The notes beneath the pieces were generated by a model. It did not search any database, was not told the DNA's origin, and worked only from the letters and a program-made list of their open reading frames with translations. From Artemia franciscana (Eukaryota; Arthropoda; Branchiopoda; Anostraca; Artemiidae): a DNA stretch of 64,000 nt. This document shows positions 57,490 through 64,000 of the stretch, piece after piece; the stretch's first letter is position 1; every line of letters starts with the position of its first letter. The stretch covers positions 22,264,281 to 22,328,280 of the forward strand of contig NC_088867.1 of assembly GCF_032884065.1 (NCBI RefSeq). Reading direction: 5' to 3'. A program made the translations under genes and the position numbers.

Positions 57490-58860
57490 AAATGGTTGAC
57501 CATTCATAATTTTTTTTTTTTTATTCTGCACTCTGGGTGTGATATGGGCAAGTCAGACACTTACCGTGAGTCCGATCACTGGAATATTTTCGTCCCAATC
57601 ATTATCAGTCTCCGTTGCCTATTATGAAGCTTATGTGCCTGCTTTTTAACAGTATATAATGAGCAACTAGAGGTCTCTAGTGGCTATACTAACTCATTTG
57701 TGGCGATAATTGTCTATCTGCCCTTTGGCTATTTGCATGAGGAAAGGTGATCATCAAATTAATTTTTTGAATTTTTAGAACAAGATTCTTTTAAATTCAC
57801 ATTTTTCATAAAGATGCTGACATCAGTGCCGTGTGCAGCACAAGTCAAATATCCCCTTCCCTTTATTCACCCAGCGATCTTAATCAGGTATAGAGAGTAA
57901 CTTATAACAATGGGATGACTGGCGGAATTTATAAAGCTTTATTATATCAACAATAGTTCGTTAACTTTTTGGGATGATTTGCCATTTTTGTGTTTAATGG
58001 TGTTTCAATTTCTGCACAAGAGATGTATTGGGGAAAATAGACACGTATCGTGAATACTCTACAGGGATAGTGTGTAGAAAACTCCGAGTGTTCCTGCCGA
58101 CTGGAAATAGTTATTATCAAGCTGCTTAAGAAAGGCAGAACATTCTATAATTGGTGAGGTATTACACTGCAATCGGTAAGGAGTAAAGTCATCTGTTAGT
58201 TATGGTGGAGCCGTATTTAGTCGAAAGTTATCCAACACTGAAAGTGGATTATGTGGGGAATTTATATTAATTTTGAGCAATCTCGTGGATAGCAGATTCA
58301 TGCTGTTATTTCTTTTACTGAATCTTCGAAGGCATTCGGTGTGGTTCAATCTGTAGAGAAACTTGTATCAGTCTGGATCATGGGATTTTTGTTTGCCTGA
58401 CAATATTTCTGCATGAATGTTGAATTATATCAAAATAAGCTATTGTACCTACGGTTTGAGGTCCTACTCTTGAATAGTCTGGTGATCGCCAAGGATATGT
58501 CTTGTCCCTGTCTCCAGTTCTGTTATTTCCTTTGAATACGTAACTTTACAAGAAGAATTCATTTCAATTAAAGCTGTCTACTTTGTCACTGTGATTTTGT
58601 TGGTAATATTGCCCTCCCACTCCAGTTAAAAGAGGAGCGGTCGCGAAACACTACAAAGCTCTCAAATGAAGCGGTACTGCAGCTCTCGAGAGGCCATTGC
58701 TGATAGGTGCCGTCGTTGAAAGACTTTGGTTGAAATAACTAGTCATATGACTACTGGGCTTTTAAAATAAATCTCGTATCCAAGAATATTGGATATATCC
58801 TGGTGGCCTTTTAAAATATTCCCGAACACGGGAACACATTGTGCTGTCTAAATTCCACCT
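57490..58860 (+). pseudogene. Decayed RTE-like LINE reverse transcriptase
   Basis: Across several frames on the plus strand I read VPADWK, then after a shift IIKLLKKGRTFYNW, a TGA in place of Arg, and GITLQSVRSKVIC (about 58092-58195). This is the RT entry block normally worded PADWK..I-KLPKKGD-NNWRGITL. Further on come EQSRG, a stop, QIHAVISFTESSKAFGVVQS and VEKLV (58275-58370), the motif A region, whose AFD reads AFG. No clean YADD box is found. The 57490-57780 part is assigned only by position. Very old and inactive. Confidence 0.55.
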
Positions 58861-59095
58861 ATACTAGAAACTACTGACGAAAATTTCCAATTTGAAAGAG
58901 CTCCTTAAGAATGGTTGAAAAAAACTATCATAACAATTCTGGATATTTCGGCCTAAATATGTAAGTGTTTCTATGCTTGAGACTTTAATCTCTTTTTGAT
59001 GTTTTGTTAGTCCTGACTACGCTTGAAAAAAACGGATACCTTCCCCCAGTTTTACAACATAAATTTCTGTTATTCGTCAATATTATCAAACATTC
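58861..59095. other. Unassigned sequence
   Basis: No feature recognised. Confidence 0.35.
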
Positions 59096-60585
59096 TTGGG
59101 TAACCAACTGTAACTAAGGAGTGACTTGACTTAATAGTAACCAAAATTTAAAAGATGGAATTTTTATATCAATACATACATCAAAAGAATGAGTATGTTA
59201 TGCTGATTCCAAATATGTAAGATTCACCAAGTTTAGTTTTATCCATCAAAAGCTACGAGCCTAAGAAAATTTGCTTGGTTTTGAAAAGGGAGGAAACACC
59301 CTTCAAAAGATAAGGAGTCTTAATGAAAATCATATCATCAATTTAAACGTATCAGAGAACCCTACTGTAGAAGTTTCAAGCTCCTATGTACAAAAACGAG
59401 GAATTCTGCATTTTTTTGCCACAAGAAAAATCACAGCAGCGATTTTATTTTTTTATTCATTAATTTATTTATTTTTGTTTTTCCTAGGGGTGATCTTATC
59501 GAAATAATGGTCCCAGAAGATTGGGAGAGTGTATGTTCGAACAGAAATTAAAGTTCTAGTGCCCTTTTTAAGTGACCAAAAAGACTGTAGGGCAAACCCC
59601 CCTCCCACGCCTCTTTTTTCCAAAGTCGTCCGATAAAAATTTTTGAACGGCCATTTTGTTCAATATGGTTGAAAAATCTAACAACGATGCCCTTAGGGGT
59701 AACATTACCCTCCCCCACAGCCCGAGGGAAAGGGCTGTAAGCTATGAAATTTGCCCATTGTTTGGGTATTTTATTTGCTATTGGGAAGTATACGGACATT
59801 TCTTGAGGGATTTTGCGCTTGATGAGGTTTTTCCGTGGGGAGGGAAATTTTCGGGAGTGGACTTTCCAGGGAAACTTAAACTAGGGGGAGGGGATTTGAA
59901 AGAATTTCTGTACGAAATTATTTTTATTTGTCCTACTTTTTCTTCGCCAGCTCAATCTTGCATGTGGAAATGTTCCGGGAAAATTTTTCAGCAGGTTTGT
60001 ATTTCCGGGAAACAATTTTTACGAAAGGGGGAATTTTCAGAGTAATCAGAAAAAACTGTTAAAAATTAAAATCTTTTTCAAATGAAAGTATTCTAAGGAG
60101 AATTTTTCAGGCTGAATCGTCCGCAAGAAATTTCGCGTGGGGGAGTTTCAGTGAGGATGAAATTCTCCGTAGAAATTTTAAGGGGGGGGGGAGTTTCCCG
60201 TGAGAGGAAAGAATCTTCTGTGGAGAGTGAGCCAGATTTACTGGCATTATCTAAAAAACAATAAGAAATTAAATTACAAAATATTTTTTTTCAAATGAAA
60301 GTAAGGAGCAACATGAACACTCAAAATAAACAGAAATTATCCCGTATATGAAGTGGTTCCCCTCTTTTCACGATAAAGTTTAATTGTTGGTCCCAATTCC
60401 TAAAGGTCCCAATTTCTCCTGAAACACAAAGGCCGTTAAATTAGAATAGAAAGCTTTTTTTAAAAGTGCCAAAAACTTTAGCGCGAAGTACAAGGTATTG
60501 AGGAGGCGACCCCTTCATACAGGGAATAATTTCTGTTCGTTTTGAGTTTTAATGTTACTCCTTACTTTCAGTTGAAAAAACTTGT
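59096..60585. repeat. GGAGCGAC-family composite with stem-loop
   Basis: It begins CTGTAACTAAGGAGTGACTT and runs through the reversed long block (AAGCTCCTATGTACAAAAAC, GGGGTGATCTTATCGAAATA). A G-rich region follows (59700-60240) with many GGGGGAATTTTC / TTTCCGGGAAA words. It ends in a stem-loop with arms CCGTATATGAAGTGGTTCCC and GCGACCCCTTCATACAGGG (60335-60525) and the closing TTTTAATGTTACTCCTTACT. The 129-codon frame at 59656-60045 is a composition by-product. Confidence 0.65.
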
Positions 60586-63500
60586 TTTTTATTTAACACT
60601 ATTTTAAATGTATATACTACAGGAGCTGAATGTAGGTATTCAGTGAGGATTTTACGCTTTTCTAAAAAAAGATAAGGGATAAAACGATAAAAAAGATGAG
60701 GTAAGATAAAAAGATAAGATAATAAAAACATAGGGAAAAAAGATAAGGCTGAAAATCCTATCACTGGAAAAAGTCATTTGATGTACTACTTGAAATTTCC
60801 ATACGCACCACCACCTTTTTTGGTGTGTGAAACCTCTGGTCTTTATACCTAAAAAAAAAAGTAATTAAACGCTTGGTGTAGAATATCATTCAAAACAAAA
60901 GGAAGGGAGGATTCACTCTCTTGTTAAATAGCTCTTTTTGAAATTATTAACTTAGTTCTCGAGAACCATGGCCTCCTCCTTCCCCAATGTGATTCTTGGG
61001 TATTGCAGTATTAAAATTCTGATGTATATGAAGTTTCACCCTGATAATATAAAGTAGAGATTCAAGTCAAAAAACTTAAAACTGGACAATTGACTACTAA
61101 CTCAAACGCTTTTGTGAATGTATTGCTATTGTAAATTTCAAATGAATATTAAGGCGAAATACTTATAACGATATAAAAAAGCCAGGTTTTCGGAAAAAAA
61201 CTCGCTTAAAAAAACCTGGTTATTTAATTGTTGAAAAGACAATCAAATATTCCTTATTCCAATAAAATTCATCGCTATTGCCCTGTAGATTCCTATAATT
61301 TAGTATGGGGAGGGGAGGGGAGATGAACTAATTTGTCGAAGGCTGTGCCAAAGGATCCCTCATGAAAATGTGTTCTTATAGACACACTCTTTAAGTTCTA
61401 GACTCTCCGGGAGAAGATTGATACACCCACCACCCCAACAAAAGACATTAAAGATATTTGCCAGGGTATATTTGTAGAGTACTGAATTTTAAATTGCCAA
61501 GATGAGTAACCTTATGTTAAAATAAAATTAAGTCCCAAAGCTGTGAATATGTATAGCCTATAGACAAATGTTTTGAAGGCAATTCAATTGATGTTTTAGT
61601 GGTTTAGTGACATGATGAAAATGCCGGATAAATGTTTTTACTAGCCGAAATCGGCCTTGCCAAACCTGCCCAGGACTGTTGCAATGAAATCCTGTTAGGT
61701 CTACTTACATTTCTGATGACATTTAGTCTTGTGTACGAGAGAAAACCCAAAACCCGGCTCTGATCTTTTAACAAGATTTAGTTCAATAATTGAAGATACA
61801 AACTGTTCATATGATTTTCGAAGTTAATGATGCTATGCGTAAAAATACACTACCAGATTTTTTGTGGGGGGGGGAGTGAGTTGTCGATTTTTCCAAAGGT
61901 GTTTCGTTGTTAGGAGGATATCAGAAAGGTTTTTGTGGGAATGCAAATTAAAACTTGTTAAAACAGTATTTTAGACCATATTTTTCTGGTTAAAGACTAA
62001 TCTTAGCTAGTAGATAAGGTAAATATTTTTGTGAGGTAAAATAGATCCATTTGTATCTAGGTATTTGGAAATGATCCCAATTAGAAGACCAAAGATTCAT
62101 AAAAGGGGCAATATTTTCTAGCGTTCTGTAAAAATAGGACAAAAGTTTCTTTTTTTCAAACTGGTGTTGTTCCTTCTCCCAGAGCCATTCAAAATTGGAA
62201 ATGGTGACCAGGGCAGCCTCCCCGGGTGCTATGGATGGGGTGGGGATGCCGCGGCTAGGGTGTTGGCCACTTTGATTCGGCCTTTTGTAAATATTTGTTT
62301 TCGGGACGGGAGTGCTGTAATTAATTGTTCCCCGTTAACCACCAACCCAAAGGTACGGCTCTGCCCTCTCCCTCAAAGTTAAATGAGGTTTGCCTTTGTT
62401 GAACAATTTTCAGATATCTGTCTTGTTTGGGTATCTATAAGGGTTCTTTATCTTTTTTTTTGTCTTGTTTGTACAAAAAATTCTCAAGGACCGCCTCATT
62501 TGCACCCCACCCCGCAAGCAAACAAAAAATCAATTATCTAATATTCCTGAGAAGATAGAATAGCTGGTAGTAGGGAATGGTAAAAAAGGGAATAATGAAA
62601 GAGAGAAAACAGTAAAAATTGCTAAAAAATAGTTACCCCAAGTCGTTCACAAGACGTCAATTTAGTGGCAAAAATTAATTATTAAGGTTATCCCAAACAC
62701 TGTTAAATTAGATCTATACCAGAACATTGTGGACCACTAAAAGTCATAGAAAACTTGATTGCAGATTTTGATTAAACGTTAAACTTCACTTGTACAATTC
62801 AATTTTGAAAAATATTGATTTGTTTTTTAGCCATTTGTCAACATCTCTTGCTTTTTTAATAATACTTTTATGTGTGTTTTAGATAGCTTATGGTTGTTAT
62901 AATATTCTGGGAGGAAATGTTCAAGCTACGTCAAGGGTTGCCGACTCTCTGAAATTGTGTACATCGGGTGGTGTGTGCCAAGAGTGCTAAGCGTGGCAAA
63001 CCTGCCAAGAGTGACGGAACTCTGGCAAGCGTAGTGGAACCGTGCGGTACACATGGCGTTATGAGGTTTGCATCAGGTGGCGGGACAGCAACCGCTCGAG
63101 TTTCGTTATGTTCGGTTCCCTAAATTGTATGACTCGTCCTAATAATAAAAGGCTCGGGCAAATTTCACTGGGAGAGGGGGGCTAAGCGTTCAAAACTGTA
63201 TAGGGGGGAGAGAACTTGAAGAACTACTTTCATCGCTCAAAAACTAAATTTTCCAATAATAAGTTTGCATTCCTTGCATATTTGTTTATTCTCCATGAGA
63301 TGAATACAATTGCCAGACTTACCTGCCCACCTTGCGTATGCCCTTCCCTGCAAAAATTCCCCAACCATAATCAGACAATTTGCCTTTACAATTTTGTTTT
63401 CCTGGATCTTTTATAAATACAATGAACGGAAAAAAAGAGAAAAAGAATAAGATGTACATAGAATTTAATAAGAACCCATAACCATGTTAATTCAGATTTA

Positions 63501-63651
63501 CCAGAATATTTGTTAATGGTTCATTTAGCTTTTTGAATAAAATTGGGACATACTGCCGTCTACCAACTTTCATCATCTGTTTATGTGCAATGCTTAATAT
63601 ATTGGCTAATTAGTCCTATAATTAGTTTTTGATTTCTCTAAGTTTTTTTAG
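60586..63651. other. Unassigned sequence
   Basis: No gene or classified repeat. Small items are an AACCAGGTTTTTTT-type hairpin at 61180-61222 (CCAGGTTTTCGG, then AAAACCTGG), a G-run at 61867-61875, and a less AT-rich patch at 62170-62370 with a 72-codon frame without support. Another GC-richer patch at 62935-63110 repeats GCCAAGAGTG/GGCAAGCGTAG words. Confidence 0.4.
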
Positions 63652-63767
63652 GTCACTGTTTTTATGCTTGATCAGAAAGTTAAAAGAAGTAAAAATGCCT
63701 CTTGCTGATGGTGATGAATCTTTACAGCTTCGCATGGATTTTCCAAGCACTTGGGAGGATCTTTATG
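63652..63767 (+). CDS. Candidate coding exon, possibly a first coding exon
   Basis: A T-rich acceptor (TTTTTTTAG ending at 63651) and the donor G|GTAATG at 63768 bracket an open segment. Its in-frame ATG at 63695, in the context AAAAATGCC, starts MPLADGDESLQLRMDFPSTW and then EDLY, leaving in phase 1. The frame is also open upstream to the acceptor, so it may be internal instead. Composition (acidic, Leu, Trp) is unlike the surrounding AT-rich non-coding frames. No family recognised. The rest of the gene would lie beyond the window. Confidence 0.4.
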
Positions 63768-64000
63768 GTAATGTCTTTTAAATTTTATGAAACTGGGGGA
63801 CGTAGTTTTACTTATTTTTTTGAGACAGATAATTTTTTTTTGGGGGGGGGGCTGTTTCGCAGTTTTTGTTAACTTCAGGACCAAAGGGGAGAGGATTCGA
63901 CCTTCCCCTCTAGAACCAATCCTGGAATGGAACAAGGGGTTATATTTTTGTTTAAAATGTGCGTGGCCGCATGGTGTACATAGGTGCATGGAGGTTGAGC
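63768..64000. other. Unassigned sequence after the candidate exon
   Basis: Probably intron if the exon is real. It contains T/G runs (63831-63850). The minus-strand open frame across 63672-63989 is not supported. Confidence 0.35.

Noticed and set aside
59656-60045. 129-codon frame as a secreted protein
   Set aside because: It lies in a G-rich repeat region with recurrent GGGGGAATTTTC words; composition explains the openness.
62164-62382. 72-codon frame in a less AT-rich patch
   Set aside because: Its composition is more gene-like, but there are no usable splice sites in phase and no motif. Left unassigned.

Overview
This is eukaryotic, AT-rich, intron-bearing and heavily transposon-loaded DNA. 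One plus-strand spliced host gene can be supported, along with the start of a possible second one. No operons, ribosome binding sites or prokaryotic genes are visible. The non-LTR retrotransposons (RTE/BovB-like and Jockey/CR1/I-like), Helitrons with arthropod-style termini, many foldback MITEs and very long TA microsatellites fit an arthropod. A branchiopod crustacean such as Artemia is my guess, but the sequence alone does not prove it.

Layout. 1-17.0 kb: a plus-strand gene with exons at 1649-1744, 6329-6418 and a long terminal exon at 15835-17027. All are joined by phase-1 introns and read as one frame. The two small exons and their intron edges resemble each other, as if one exon had duplicated. 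The second intron holds a decayed RTE LINE (6.8-8.2 kb). It also holds a cluster of four Helitron copies in alternating orientation (8.2-13.9 kb). Next to these lie a tRNA-like module and a 153-bp-arm palindrome that carries the start of a Helitron protein (14.1-14.5 kb). 17-31 kb: no gene seen; microsatellites, foldback MITEs, a 3-kb composite of a GGAGCGAC foldback family, and a near-perfect 239-bp tandem duplication. 31-39 kb: a 5'-truncated LINE, a decayed RTE LINE on the plus strand, a 620-bp-period repeat pair, then a nearly full-length two-ORF LINE on the minus strand (35.0-39.0 kb). 39-47 kb: a decayed LINE (41.2-42.9 kb) and a fifth Helitron with both termini (44475-46328). 47-64 kb: an internally deleted RTE LINE, foldbacks, a 62-bp satellite of about ten units, a decayed LINE at 57.5-58.9 kb, and a candidate coding exon at 63652-63767.

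Most notable is the Helitron family. Its copies share a two-hairpin 3' end, each hairpin followed by CTAG. They keep only the last ~60 codons of the helicase, and all carry the same stop and frameshift. They are stuffed with a CCGGGACAC minisatellite and a CTAAAAAA array. They sit in mirror-image pairs separated by TA microsatellites. The family therefore multiplied after it had lost its own helicase.

My coordinates come from reading by eye. Terminal bases of repeats, apart from the Helitron ends and splice sites given explicitly, may be off by tens of bases.
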